64,000 bases of DNA from the NCBI GenBank assembly GCA_020199835.1, contig JAIVJV010000008.1, positions 310,001 through 374,000 on the forward strand, written 5' to 3'. Every line of letters begins with the position of its first letter. Within the stretch, counting starts at the first letter, position 1. Shown piece by piece: positions 37,108-45,291 of this stretch. A program made the translations under genes and the position numbers. This DNA comes from Acidobacteriota bacterium (GTDB lineage: Bacteria; Acidobacteriota; Blastocatellia; Pyrinomonadales; Pyrinomonadaceae). The notes beneath the pieces were generated by a model, which saw only the letters and a list, made by a program, of their open reading frames with translations, did not search any database and was not told where the DNA came from.

Positions 37108-37340
37108 GCGCGCTCGTCCTCCCCGGGCTTCGTTTGTTCAATTTCACGTTCGAGGTGAGAAGGCCAGGCGAAGGTGACCAGCAGCCACATCAACAGCGAC
37201 GCGGCGACGGAAAACATTCCTTGATAGAAGAGTCCGATCGGAATGAAACCAAAAACCAGATAGGAACTCCGCCAGAACCAGATGTCCTGATGAAGGATGT
37301 ATAGGGCAGCGACCGCTATGACAAGCAGGGTGCTTTTCAT
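37104..37340 (-). CDS. DUF3311 small membrane protein, symporter partner
   Basis: The product has 78 residues and two membrane helices (about 3-20 and 34-58), with a charged C-terminus ([15 protein letters not shown]). The motif [11 protein letters not shown] matches the DUF3311 family (usually H-[NQ]-D), whose genes lie directly upstream of SSS symporters and appear to be a small accessory subunit. The start is ATG 37340, and the end overlaps the symporter start by 4 bp. Confidence 0.88.
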   Translation of the reverse strand: MKSTLLVIAVAALYILHQDIWFWRSSYLVFGFIPIGLFYQGMFSVAASLLMWLLVTFAWPSHLEREIEQTKPGEDERA

Positions 37341-37403
37341 GCTGAGTGGTCGCTGACCCTAACAAAGCGGTTTGGGCCGTGTCAAGGCCCCAGATTTTCG
37401 TAC

Positions 37404-38492
37404 TTAGGCCGCCACCGCTTCGATGACGCTGTAAGGCGACTTCGTCGGAACGATACGCGTCATGTTTAAACCGGCGCGCGCGAAGAGTTCACGGTATTCA
37501 TTCGCGGTTCTCTCCTTGCCGCCCGGCGAAACAAGCATCTCGATGTCGAGCAACTTGCCGAAGTCCTGGTTGTTTCCATCAGCGATGATCGCTTCGACCA
37601 ACAGCACGCGGCCGCCTGGCTTCATCGCTCGCTTGATGTTCTTCAGGATCGTCAGCGCTCGCTCGTCGTCCCAATCATGAATGATGTGCTTCATGATGTA
37701 AGCGTCGCCGCCCTCCGGCACTTCTGCAAAGAAGTCGCCGTCTACAAACTCGACGCGCTCCGCTGCTTTACTCGCAGCGACTTGCTCACGCGCGCCCGCG
37801 ATCACGTGCGGAAGGTCAAACAAAACTCCCCGCACTTTCGGATTTGCTTCCAGAATTCCCGTAAGCATGCGGCCGTGACCGCCGGCGATATCAACCAGAG
37901 TTTCGATTCCGCCGAAGTCGTAAGCTTCGATAACGGCAGCAGTGGCGACGCTTGAAAAACTGCTCATTGCGCGGTTGAAGACCTGCGCGGCTTCCGGATT
38001 CTTCTCGAAGAACGAAAACACTTCTTCGCCGTGCGTCTGCCCCCAAGCGGATTTGCCGGTGCGGACGCTGTAGAGAATCTTGCCCCAAACGTCCCAGTGC
38101 CAATCTTCGCCCCAGAAAATCGCGACGTCGCGCAGTGAATCAGGCACGTCGGAGCGCAACGGTTCGGCGGTCGGAGTCAGGGCAAACTTGCGACCGTCCT
38201 GTTCGGTAAAGACGCCGAGTGAAGCGAGCGCGCGCAACACGCGATAAAGCGAAGGCGCGTCGGTGTCGGTGGCTTTGGCGAGATCTTCGACTGATTTCGG
38301 TCCGTCGACGAGGTGATCTGCGATGCCGAGCTTCGCCGCGACGTAAAGCGTTTGCGAGGCGAGGCTGCCGAGCAGGATTTGTGTCAGGAAAGCAGCCGGA
38401 GGAGGAGAGGCTTCGGTGCTGACTGACGATTGTTCCCCAAGGTTAACTGAATGGTTATTCGGATTTTCACCTTCAAAGACCGCTGTGGACAT
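37404..38492 (-). CDS. SAM-dependent O-methyltransferase (methyltransferase family 2)
   Basis: The product has 362 residues. ATG 38492 follows AGGAGAAAAG; ten upstream codons are excluded. Residues about 32-120 form the dimerisation winged helix (LLGSLASQTLYVAAKLGIADHL, LYRVLRALASLGVFTEQDG). The Rossmann part has VDIAGGHGRMLTGIL (SAM motif I) and HIIHDWDDERALTIL with the usual catalytic His-Asp. The family includes acetylserotonin-, hydroxyneurosporene- and polyketide-O-methyltransferases; the substrate here is unknown. It starts 88 bp after the NtrC-like gene on the same strand and may be under its control. Confidence 0.9.
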   Translation of the reverse strand: MSTAVFEGENPNNHSVNLGEQSSVSTEASPPPAAFLTQILLGSLASQTLYVAAKLGIADHLVDGPKSVEDLAKATDTDAPSLYRVLRALASLGVFTEQDGRKFALTPTAEPLRSDVPDSLRDVAIFWGEDWHWDVWGKILYSVRTGKSAWGQTHGEEVFSFFEKNPEAAQVFNRAMSSFSSVATAAVIEAYDFGGIETLVDIAGGHGRMLTGILEANPKVRGVLFDLPHVIAGAREQVAASKAAERVEFVDGDFFAEVPEGGDAYIMKHIIHDWDDERALTILKNIKRAMKPGGRVLLVEAIIADGNNQDFGKLLDIEMLVSPGGKERTANEYRELFARAGLNMTRIVPTKSPYSVIEAVAA

Positions 38493-38580
38493 CTTTTCTC
38501 CTGTATGAATTAACTTGTTCAATGGTGCGCGTTTCGCACCACTGAATAACGCGTAATTCGGTGAGAAAAGAGGCCAATGA

Positions 38581-39429
38581 TTACCGGTAGGCGCGGCGCA
38601 CTCTTTCGGAGTCGATGTGGTGGCGTTTGATCATGCGATCGAGTGTTTTGCGATCGACTGCGAGGACGCGGGCGGCGGCTTGTTTGTTGCCGCGTGTGTG
38701 CTCCAATACTTGCGCCACGTACCGTCCTTCAATCGTCGATAACGGAACCCACTCCTCCTGCGACGTTTCGGTCGAGTGACCGTTAGTTTCCGCAGCACTC
38801 TGCGAATAATTGAGCGCACGCAACGGCGGCAATGCGATCGACACGGAGTTCAAACAATTCAACAGGTCGCGGTGAAACCTTCCAGCAGCGACTTCCTGAT
38901 CCACGTTCCGGTCGGTCGCGGCGATCACACGCACGTTCACTCTTTGTGTCTGGCTAGAACCGGCGCGACAAATCTCACCCGTCTGCAACGTCCGCAGCAA
39001 GTGCGCCTGAAACGAAGGGGTCGTTTCCGTGATCTCACTGAAAAAGATCGTTCCCCCATCGGCTTTTTCCCATTGCTCGAGTTCGTCGCGATCCGCACTG
39101 CACTTCACGGTGACAAACGGTTTATCAGAGCGGCTGCTGCGCTGGTGAATCGCTGCTGCGACCAACTCTGTCCCCGTTCTTGATTTTCCCGTGAGCAACA
39201 CCGGCAAATCAGTATTGGCAACGCGTTCAACGTGCTTCATGACCTCTAAGAACGCCTGGCTGCGTCCCACTAGATCTTTGTCTGAGTGGTACGCAGCCAT
39301 GCGTGTCGTGGGGGAGGACCCTTGGAACCGTTCTGACAACTGTTCACTGAACGCTATCAGCTCGCGCACTTGCGGCTTGTCGTCGATTACCACCGTCTGA
39401 AAATTTCCGTCAATCGCCCTGTCGCTCAT
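38581..39429 (-). CDS. ATPase-dead NtrC-like regulator with Fis-type HTH
   Basis: The product has 282 residues from ATG 39429, with GGAGGAAC about ten bases upstream. Residues about 52-205 align with the AAA+ domain of sigma-54 activators, but every catalytic element is broken: Walker A reads GKSRTGTE (81-88) where GESGTGKE is normal; Walker B reads GGTIFFSEI (125-133) with Ser for Asp; the GAFTGA loop that touches sigma-54 is deleted (only about 14 residues lie between VKCSA and GGT); and the arginine-finger segment reads FHRDLLNCLN. The Fis-type helix-turn-helix at about 235-272 (GNKQAAARVLAVDRKTLDRM) is intact. It therefore probably binds DNA but cannot remodel sigma-54. No receiver domain is present. 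Confidence 0.85.
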   Translation of the reverse strand: MSDRAIDGNFQTVVIDDKPQVRELIAFSEQLSERFQGSSPTTRMAAYHSDKDLVGRSQAFLEVMKHVERVANTDLPVLLTGKSRTGTELVAAAIHQRSSRSDKPFVTVKCSADRDELEQWEKADGGTIFFSEITETTPSFQAHLLRTLQTGEICRAGSSQTQRVNVRVIAATDRNVDQEVAAGRFHRDLLNCLNSVSIALPPLRALNYSQSAAETNGHSTETSQEEWVPLSTIEGRYVAQVLEHTRGNKQAAARVLAVDRKTLDRMIKRHHIDSERVRRAYR

Positions 39430-39935
39430 CACCGATGTTCCTCCCACATTTTGTTACTTCAAACATTGGCTTAGAAGTGGACCCTGAACGAACCCACGTT
39501 GGTTCCGATCGCGACTGCTTTTGTTATGAAAGGCCGCTGCCGGTATGGCTCAAGCGTGTAGCGGCTTTGCAGGTGGGGAACGGCGACCTCGCCCTGGCCA
39601 CCGTTCCCCTGCACGCGCGAGGGACTGTTCGAGACTCTGCGCGCGTATCTCTAAATCTCAATGCACTGCCGCTTGGGATTCGTCACCGATCTCCCTGTGC
39701 CTGTCGGGTCCTCGTTTGCGGTTCATAGCCGTTGACCCGATTGCGTGAGGTGTAAAGACTCGGCGTGTTCCACGCATCAACTGAGTGTGGGCTATGCTCA
39801 AAAATCGCACGGCTAGGCTAAGCTGTATGTAAATAGCATGCAATGAGGAGAATCCTGAACAGACATCAGTTAATTCCTGAGGACAAAAGGTTTAATCAAT
39901 AAAAGCACTCCCCGGTGGACCGATTCGTCTAGTTG
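39430..39935. other. Intergenic region, no supported gene
   Basis: About 500 bp between the NtrC-like gene and the NarL-type regulator, both reading minus. Short frames are present but none has a ribosome site and a convincing protein. No GG-N10-GC sigma-54 promoter was found by eye. The right end, after the regulator stop, is AT-rich. Confidence 0.4.
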
Positions 39936-40583
39936 CTATTCGACTTCAATGAGGCCGACGATGATCGCGTAACGCACGAGCCCGGCGACGTCGTGAATGC
40001 CGAGGCGCTCCATGAGTTGGGCCCGGTGCGTTTCCACGGTTTTCACGCTAATTTCCAACTCCTGCGCGATCTGCTTGGTGGTCCGCCCCTCGGCTATCAG
40101 TCGCAACACTTCACGCTGCCGCGGGCTTAGTGTTTCCAGTAAATCTCGTTTTGTAACCCCTTTTCCGTACTCAATAAGCGTTTTCCGTGAGGTTTCCGGC
40201 GAGATATAGACCTCGCCGTTCATCACTGTATGAATTGCCTGTTCAAGCTCCGTGCTGGCCGCGCTTTTCGGGAGGAAGCCGGCGGCGCCTTCACGTAAGG
40301 CGCGGATAGCGTATTCACCGGCTTCGTGGACGGTGAGGACAATGACGCGAATCGTCGAAAACTTTTTCTGCACATGTTGCAGGACATCGAAACCGCTGCC
40401 GTCCGGCATGGTGATGTCGAGCAAGACCAGATCAGGCACGAGTTCGTTGATCAGGTCGATGGCTTCACTGCCCTTGCCAGCCTCACCGACGACCGTCACG
40501 CCCGTGATTTTCTCCACCAGTGCTCGAATCCCGGCTCGAACCAGCGCGTGGTCGTCAGCTATGAGTGTCCGCACAGATTTCAT
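39936..40583 (-). CDS. NarL/LuxR-family response regulator
   Basis: The product has 215 residues from ATG 40583 (a GTG one codon earlier is possible). The receiver domain at about 1-120 has the acidic pocket DDH (10-12), phosphoacceptor Asp56 (LVLLDITMP), Thr84 region (VLTVHEAG) and Lys106 (LPKSAA). The LuxR-type helix-turn-helix at about 148-210 has LSPRQREVLRLIAEGRTTKQIA and VETHRAQLMERLGI. It is the cognate regulator of the histidine kinase 46 bp upstream on the same strand, as usual for NarX/NarL-type pairs. Targets are unknown; the NtrC-like gene, O-methyltransferase and symporter downstream on the same strand are candidates. Confidence 0.94.
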   Translation of the reverse strand: MKSVRTLIADDHALVRAGIRALVEKITGVTVVGEAGKGSEAIDLINELVPDLVLLDITMPDGSGFDVLQHVQKKFSTIRVIVLTVHEAGEYAIRALREGAAGFLPKSAASTELEQAIHTVMNGEVYISPETSRKTLIEYGKGVTKRDLLETLSPRQREVLRLIAEGRTTKQIAQELEISVKTVETHRAQLMERLGIHDVAGLVRYAIIVGLIEVE

Positions 40584-40632
40584 CACTTGTCTTTGACAAA
40601 GGCATAATTGCAGGAACCACCTGATCCAACAA

Positions 40633-42567
40633 TCAGGAATTACCTGAGACGGCAGCTACCTGAACTTGTAGTTCTTCGATAGTCACAGGGAAACTGGCAC
40701 AAACCTGTGTACCAAGACCCGGCGCGGAGTCGATTGTGAGTGTGCCGCCGACCGCCTGGGCACGTTCTTCCATCCCGCGCAGACCCAATGTGGGCGCGCC
40801 TGAGGCACTGCGCATCTGCTTCACGTCGAACCCGCTGCCGTTGTCGCCGATGACTAGCAACAGCTCCGAGCCGGTCCTTTCCAGCCCGACCACGAGACGT
40901 GTCGCGCGCGCGTGGCGAATGATGTTCGTGACTCCCTCCTGCATGATGCGGAAGCAGGCAGTCTCGAGCGCTGCGGGAAAACGGTCGTCGTCAGTGAGCG
41001 AGTGGCTCGAAAATTCTACTGCCACGCCGCTGTTCCTGGCCTGACGGTCCAGGTACCAGCGCACCGCTACCACCAGACCAAAATCGTCGAGCAGTAACGG
41101 ACGCAAATCGACGGAAAGATCCCTGACCTGGTCCACTGCTTCGTCGATCACGTTGAGGTTCTCTTCGATCGACGTGAGAAATTCCGGTGAGTTATACGCC
41201 TTGCGCAACGCGTGCAGGTTCATCTTCACAGCGGTGAGGATCTGTCCGACCTGGTCATGTAACTCGAGCGAGATGCGTCTGCGCTCTGCTTCCTGCGCCT
41301 CGAGCAATCGCCGTGAGTAAGTGCGTGAGGCTTCGTGAGCTTTCTTTCGTTCGGAAATGTCGTGCAGACAGCCCTGCACGCCAACCGGCAAACCGTTCTC
41401 GATGATCAGACGGCTGCTTACTTCGACCGGAATGCGCTCGCCTTGTTTTGTGATCAACTCCACTTCGTACGTCGTTTCGCCGGATGCGTGAAGTTTGCGG
41501 CACAACTGCTCGCGAACGTGACGTGCGTATTCGGGTGACACAAGACTGGAGAAGTGTCTCCCAATGAGTTCCTGGCGGGTGTAGCCAGACAACTGCTCGG
41601 CAGCGCGATTCACAGACGTGTATTGGCCACTCATGTCGTGGACGTAAATCGCGTCTTTCGAGTTTTCGAACAGTTCGCGATAACGCTCTTCGCTTTCGCG
41701 GAGAGCCTTCTGCGCGCGCCGAGCTTCGGTGATGTCGCGCGCAATGCCGCGTACGATTGGCGTGTCGACTCCCTCCGTGCGAAGAGAGTTGTAGTACTCG
41801 AGCATGCGTCGTTCGCCGCTGCTTGTCTGCACGAGCATCGTGCCGCTCGTTGCGCCCTCGCGGCAGATGCGTTTCATGTAATCGTCAAACTGGGCGCGCA
41901 TTTCCGGAACGAGCAGATCGCGTATGTTCTTCTGATGGACCAGCGCACTCGGTTCGTAGCCAAACAGTTCGGCGGCTGCTCGATTGACTGAAAGGAGCTT
42001 TCCGCTGAGGTCGTGAGTGCAGATCAACTCGCGGCTGTTTTCGACGAGATCGCGATATTGCTCCTCGCTGCCGCGCAGTGCTCGTTCGGCTTCTTTGCGT
42101 TCGGAGATGTCGTTTGTGAGTGTAACGAGGTGCGTAGGCCGTCCTCTTTCATCTCGAATCACGCAAACGCTGTTTTCGACCCAGACGAGGCTGCCGTCAT
42201 GGCGCAGGTAACGCTCTTCAGTGGTGAACGCCGGAATTTCTTCGGACTTCAATGCCTGTAGCTTTTCTTCGTGAACGGCTAGATCGTCTGGGTGAATTAA
42301 CCTTTTGAGATCAGCGGCGTGGAGTTCGGCTTCCGTGTAACCCGTGATCGCGCTGTATGCGGGGTTGACGGCGAGTAAGCGGTCTTCGAGGTCGGTAATG
42401 GAAAAGCCGATGCTTGCATGTTCGAAGCACGCTTTAAAAAGGTCATCAGTCTTTACAGCGGCCTCGGCGGGAGCGTCGGACTTTTCTGTTAGCCTATTGC
42501 TGCTGCGGGCTGATATGTCGTCTTCGAGTGAACGCGCGGAAGCGCTCGGTGTTTGCCTGTCTCTCAT
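40633..42567 (-). CDS. Three-PAS sensor histidine kinase (NarL-pair type)
   Basis: The product has 644 residues with no membrane helix, so it is a soluble sensor. Three PAS domains lie at about 43-160, 170-285 and 295-410; each ends with the typical DISERK-like or DITEAR segment. The HisKA_3 dimerisation domain carries the phosphorylated His437 (RISLELHDQVGQ). The HATPase domain (about 540-632) has DNGSGFD and the GLRGMEERAQAVGG loop. PAS domains may bind haem, flavin or a small molecule, but no diagnostic residue is clear. It precedes its response regulator by 46 bp and is the first gene of the minus-strand series. The start ATG 42567 has only weak upstream purines. Confidence 0.92.
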   Translation of the reverse strand: MRDRQTPSASARSLEDDISARSSNRLTEKSDAPAEAAVKTDDLFKACFEHASIGFSITDLEDRLLAVNPAYSAITGYTEAELHAADLKRLIHPDDLAVHEEKLQALKSEEIPAFTTEERYLRHDGSLVWVENSVCVIRDERGRPTHLVTLTNDISERKEAERALRGSEEQYRDLVENSRELICTHDLSGKLLSVNRAAAELFGYEPSALVHQKNIRDLLVPEMRAQFDDYMKRICREGATSGTMLVQTSSGERRMLEYYNSLRTEGVDTPIVRGIARDITEARRAQKALRESEERYRELFENSKDAIYVHDMSGQYTSVNRAAEQLSGYTRQELIGRHFSSLVSPEYARHVREQLCRKLHASGETTYEVELITKQGERIPVEVSSRLIIENGLPVGVQGCLHDISERKKAHEASRTYSRRLLEAQEAERRRISLELHDQVGQILTAVKMNLHALRKAYNSPEFLTSIEENLNVIDEAVDQVRDLSVDLRPLLLDDFGLVVAVRWYLDRQARNSGVAVEFSSHSLTDDDRFPAALETACFRIMQEGVTNIIRHARATRLVVGLERTGSELLLVIGDNGSGFDVKQMRSASGAPTLGLRGMEERAQAVGGTLTIDSAPGLGTQVCASFPVTIEELQVQVAAVSGNS

Positions 42568-42889
42568 CCTTGGAACCCCCAGGAGTCAAGGTGCCGTTAG
42601 AGAAGGGCCGCGACCCGCAGATTACCAGCCAACTGGGCGTCGCTGGAGGCACTGCGGCACAATCAAACTTTCACAGGCCAAGAGCAATTTTGAAGAGGTG
42701 GATCGGTCGCGTGGAACGGGGCGATCGTGGAAGAACTCCACGCGGGATCGGTTAGACGACCTCTGTCTGCGTGGATTCTAATGCCGAACCTACGACCGCG
42801 CAACGTTTTTATCTCTCATTTTTCGTCACAAAAGACGTTTCACGGTGTTTCTATTTTGAAAGCCAATAAGTCTTCCCTGGAGGTTTGTC
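42568..42889. other. Divergent promoter region
   Basis: About 320 bp between the histidine kinase (minus) and the repeat protein (plus). It should hold promoters for both. CTGGAGG lies just before ATG 42890. The stretch 42808-42860 is AT-rich and likely contains the plus-strand promoter, but no clear hexamers were found. Confidence 0.4.
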
Positions 42890-43816
42890 ATGTCAAAACT
42901 GTGGATGCGCGTTGTTGTTAGCCTGGCCGTGGTTGCGGGTATGGTGATCGTCGGTTGGGCGGCGGTTTCTAATGTTGAAGCCCAAAGCTCGGTAACTGGA
43001 ACGTGGACAGCCTCCGTCTCAAAAGACGGGAAAGACACCTCGAAAATCAATCTCAACCTCGAGCGGCGCAGCAAGAACAGCCGCAATCAGATGGGTCAGA
43101 CGTACGATTTCTCTGACTTGCAGGGGCTAACCCGCGAACAGGCACTCAGCGGCGGGCCGGTCAATTTCAGTCTCATACGCGAAGCGGGCCGCATCGATTG
43201 CGAAGGCGGTTTTCAGGACGGCAAAGGCTCGGGAACGTTTCGTTTCACTGGCAACGCTGCATTTGTATCCGCGATGAAGAGCCGCGGTTTTGATTTTGAC
43301 GAAGACCAAAACGCGAATGACGACAATCATCGCGGTGAAAACAAGCTGTTTGCGGCAACGACGCTGAACGTCACGACGGCACTCGCGGATGATCTCGTGG
43401 CCGCTGGTTTCAACAATCTGCGCACCGAGGATCTTTTCAAAGCCGCGATTTTCAAGATCGACTCGAAGTTTGCGCGCGAAATGAAGGCGAGTGGATTTGA
43501 AAATCTCGGGATGGAAGAGCTGGTCAAAGCGCGAATCTTCAAGATCGACGCCGAGTTTGTGAGACAAGTAAGTCAGATGGGTTTCGAGAAAGAACCGTTT
43601 GAGAGTCTCGTGAAGATGCAGATCTTCAAAGTGACGCCGGAGTTCATCACCGAAGTGCGCAACGAAGGTCTGACGAATCTTAAGGTCGAAGAGGTTGTGA
43701 AACTGCGCATCTTCAAGATCGACGCCGACTTCATTCGCCAGGCGAAATCCGAAGGCGTGCCGCTGGAAGTCGAACGACTCGTGCAGCGAAAAATCGGCGT
43801 CGCCCGCGTCCGGTAA
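42890..43816 (+). CDS. Exported protein with five 29-residue repeats
   Basis: The product has 308 residues. ATG 42890 follows CTGGAGG. The signal peptide covers residues 1-31 (VVVSLAVVAGMVIVGWAAVS, then EAQ). Residues 34-125 form a small beta domain (SVTGTWTASVSKDGKDTSKI, then CEGGFQDGKGSGTFRFTGNA). From about 155 to 300 there are five tandem repeats of roughly 29 residues, of the pattern 'IDxxFxxxxxxxGFxNLxxEELVKxRIFK'. Similar helical repeats are known in M56/BlaR1-like and anti-sigma-type membrane proteins, where their role is undefined; here they occur without a protease domain. The protein is probably periplasmic and alpha-helical at its C-terminus. Confidence 0.85.
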   Translation: MSKLWMRVVVSLAVVAGMVIVGWAAVSNVEAQSSVTGTWTASVSKDGKDTSKINLNLERRSKNSRNQMGQTYDFSDLQGLTREQALSGGPVNFSLIREAGRIDCEGGFQDGKGSGTFRFTGNAAFVSAMKSRGFDFDEDQNANDDNHRGENKLFAATTLNVTTALADDLVAAGFNNLRTEDLFKAAIFKIDSKFAREMKASGFENLGMEELVKARIFKIDAEFVRQVSQMGFEKEPFESLVKMQIFKVTPEFITEVRNEGLTNLKVEEVVKLRIFKIDADFIRQAKSEGVPLEVERLVQRKIGVARVR

Positions 43817-43989
43817 ACTCCGAAGGAGTTGGCAATTCCAGCCCAGGGTTTCCAACCCTGGGACTTGGAGAAACCGCGTATTCAACTCTGAAAGAGTTGG
43901 CCAACGCCTTAAGAGTTCAGTTATCTTTCGGGGCTTCGGTTTCCCAGGGTATGAACCCTGGGCTGCAATTAGTAAACGCCTTCGGCGTT
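43816..43989. repeat. Inverted pair of REP-like elements (REPIN-like)
   Basis: The left element has two hairpins: AACTCC-GAA-GGAGTT (43816-43830) and CCCAGGGT-TTCCA-ACCCTGGG (43842-43862). The right element is the same design inverted: CCCAGGGT-ATGA-ACCCTGGG (43943-43962) and AACGCC-TTC-GGCGTT (43975-43989). A further hairpin CAACTCT-GAA-AGAGTTG (43883-43899) lies between. It spans the gap before mtnB and may also terminate transcription. Confidence 0.8.
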
Positions 43990-44072
43990 GATACTGGTTC
44001 AGTTTGAAATCCAGGGCATGTCGGCGTTCAAGAACTTGCGCGAAAGACACGTTTGGTAGCATCCTTTGCTGC

Positions 44073-44708
44073 GTGTCTGAAAACAATTCCGCACAACTCG
44101 CAGCCAACCTCGCGTCGATCGCCAAAAGCTTTCACGCACGAGGTTGGCTGCTCGGCACTAGCGGCAACCTCAGCGCGGTCGTGCAACGCGAACCGCTGCG
44201 TCTTGCAATGAGCCCGAGCGGCGTCGACAAAGGCGAACTCACCGCGCAGCAACTACTAACCATCGACGACAACGCTCGCGTAATCAGCGATCCGACAGTT
44301 AAACCTTCTGATGAAAGTCTGCTGCACATCCGCATCGTTAAGGAACGCAACGCCGGCGCGGTGCTGCACACTCATTCCGTGTGGAACACGATGCTCTCCG
44401 ATCTCTACGCCCACGAAAACGGTATTAACATCGAAGGCTACGAGATGTTAAAAGGATTGCAGGGCGTGCGTTCGCACGAGCACAACGAGTGGCTGCCGAT
44501 TATCAAAAACTCGCAAGACATGCCCGCACTCGCGAACACGATCGGCGAGACACTCAAAAACCACCGCGCGATTCACGGTTTTCTGCTCGAACGTCACGGA
44601 CTCTACTCCTGGGGTGACAATCTCTCCCAGGCCAAACGACATATCGAGATTCTGGAATTTTTACTTGAAACACTCGGAAGAACGCTGTTATTGAAAGCAG
44701 AGGTCTGA
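44073..44708 (+). CDS. mtnB: Methylthioribulose-1-phosphate dehydratase
   Basis: The product has 211 residues. GTG 44073 is chosen because family members start with 'MSENNSAQLAA'; the frame opens earlier at 44004, overlapping a repeat region. There is no clear ribosome site. A class II aldolase fold is evident: WLLGTSGNLSAVV near the N-terminus, zinc-binding VLHTHSVWNTML, and the later HGFLLERHGLYSWGDNL. It dehydrates methylthioribulose-1-phosphate in the methionine salvage pathway. The next gene, mtnD, begins four bases after its stop, and mtnC overlaps that, so the three form an operon. mtnA and the other steps are not in the window. Confidence 0.92.
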   Translation: MSENNSAQLAANLASIAKSFHARGWLLGTSGNLSAVVQREPLRLAMSPSGVDKGELTAQQLLTIDDNARVISDPTVKPSDESLLHIRIVKERNAGAVLHTHSVWNTMLSDLYAHENGINIEGYEMLKGLQGVRSHEHNEWLPIIKNSQDMPALANTIGETLKNHRAIHGFLLERHGLYSWGDNLSQAKRHIEILEFLLETLGRTLLLKAEV

Positions 44709-44712
44709 ACAC

Positions 44713-45291
44713 ATGGCCCTATTAACAATCGCCACGATCGGCGGCGAAAACAAAACCGTAAGCACCGAAGCAGAGATCACTGCCCTGCTCGCAACTTACG
44801 GCATCGACTACGAACGTTGGAACCCGGCACACCAGGTGGCGGACGACGCGCCGCCCGAAGAGATCCTTCGCGCCTACGCCCGCGAGATCGACGAACTCAA
44901 ACAGCGTGGCGGTTACGTCACCGCCGACGTGATCGACGTCGATCCCAACACCACCGGGCTCGAGGCCATGCTGGCAAAGTTCAGCCGCGAACACTGGCAC
45001 GATGAAGACGAAGTGCGTTTTATCATCGCCGGTCACGGACTCTTTCACATCCACACGGCCGCTGGACCAGTGCTGGCAATCGAAGTTGAAGCGGGCGATC
45101 TGATTCGCGTGCCACGCGGCACGTTGCACTGGTTCAACCTGTGCGCGGATCGACGCATTCGCACCATTCGCCTGTTTCAGGACACATCCGGCTGGTCGCC
45201 GCATTACACCGACAGCCGTGTTGATGAACGATTTCTGCCAGTTTGTTTCAGTCTTTCACACCTCGCGCAACAACGCTCGACGACGTCGTGA
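44713..45291 (+). CDS. mtnD: Acireductone dioxygenase
   Basis: The product has 192 residues. ATG 44713 lies four bases after the mtnB stop. The cupin metal site is complete: His94, His96 and Glu100 in EHWHDEDEVRF, and His139 in GTLHWFNL. Acireductone dioxygenase splits dihydroxy-ketomethylthiopentene; an iron centre returns the methionine precursor, a nickel centre gives the off-pathway products, and sequence alone does not tell which metal is used. Size is typical (about 180 residues). The stop overlaps the GTG of mtnC (GTGA). Confidence 0.95.
   Translation: MALLTIATIGGENKTVSTEAEITALLATYGIDYERWNPAHQVADDAPPEEILRAYAREIDELKQRGGYVTADVIDVDPNTTGLEAMLAKFSREHWHDEDEVRFIIAGHGLFHIHTAAGPVLAIEVEAGDLIRVPRGTLHWFNLCADRRIRTIRLFQDTSGWSPHYTDSRVDERFLPVCFSLSHLAQQRSTTS

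Noticed and set aside
39450-39620. Possible sigma-54 promoter for the NtrC-like gene region
   Set aside because: The best GG...GC pair has 13 rather than 10 bases between and the regulator itself cannot activate sigma-54.
43816-44072. SAM or other riboswitch upstream of mtnB
   Set aside because: The hairpins there are explained by the inverted REP-like elements and I found no riboswitch core.
43127-44125. 332-residue minus-strand frame
   Set aside because: Covers the repeat protein on the other strand and runs through the REP-like elements; no supported start.
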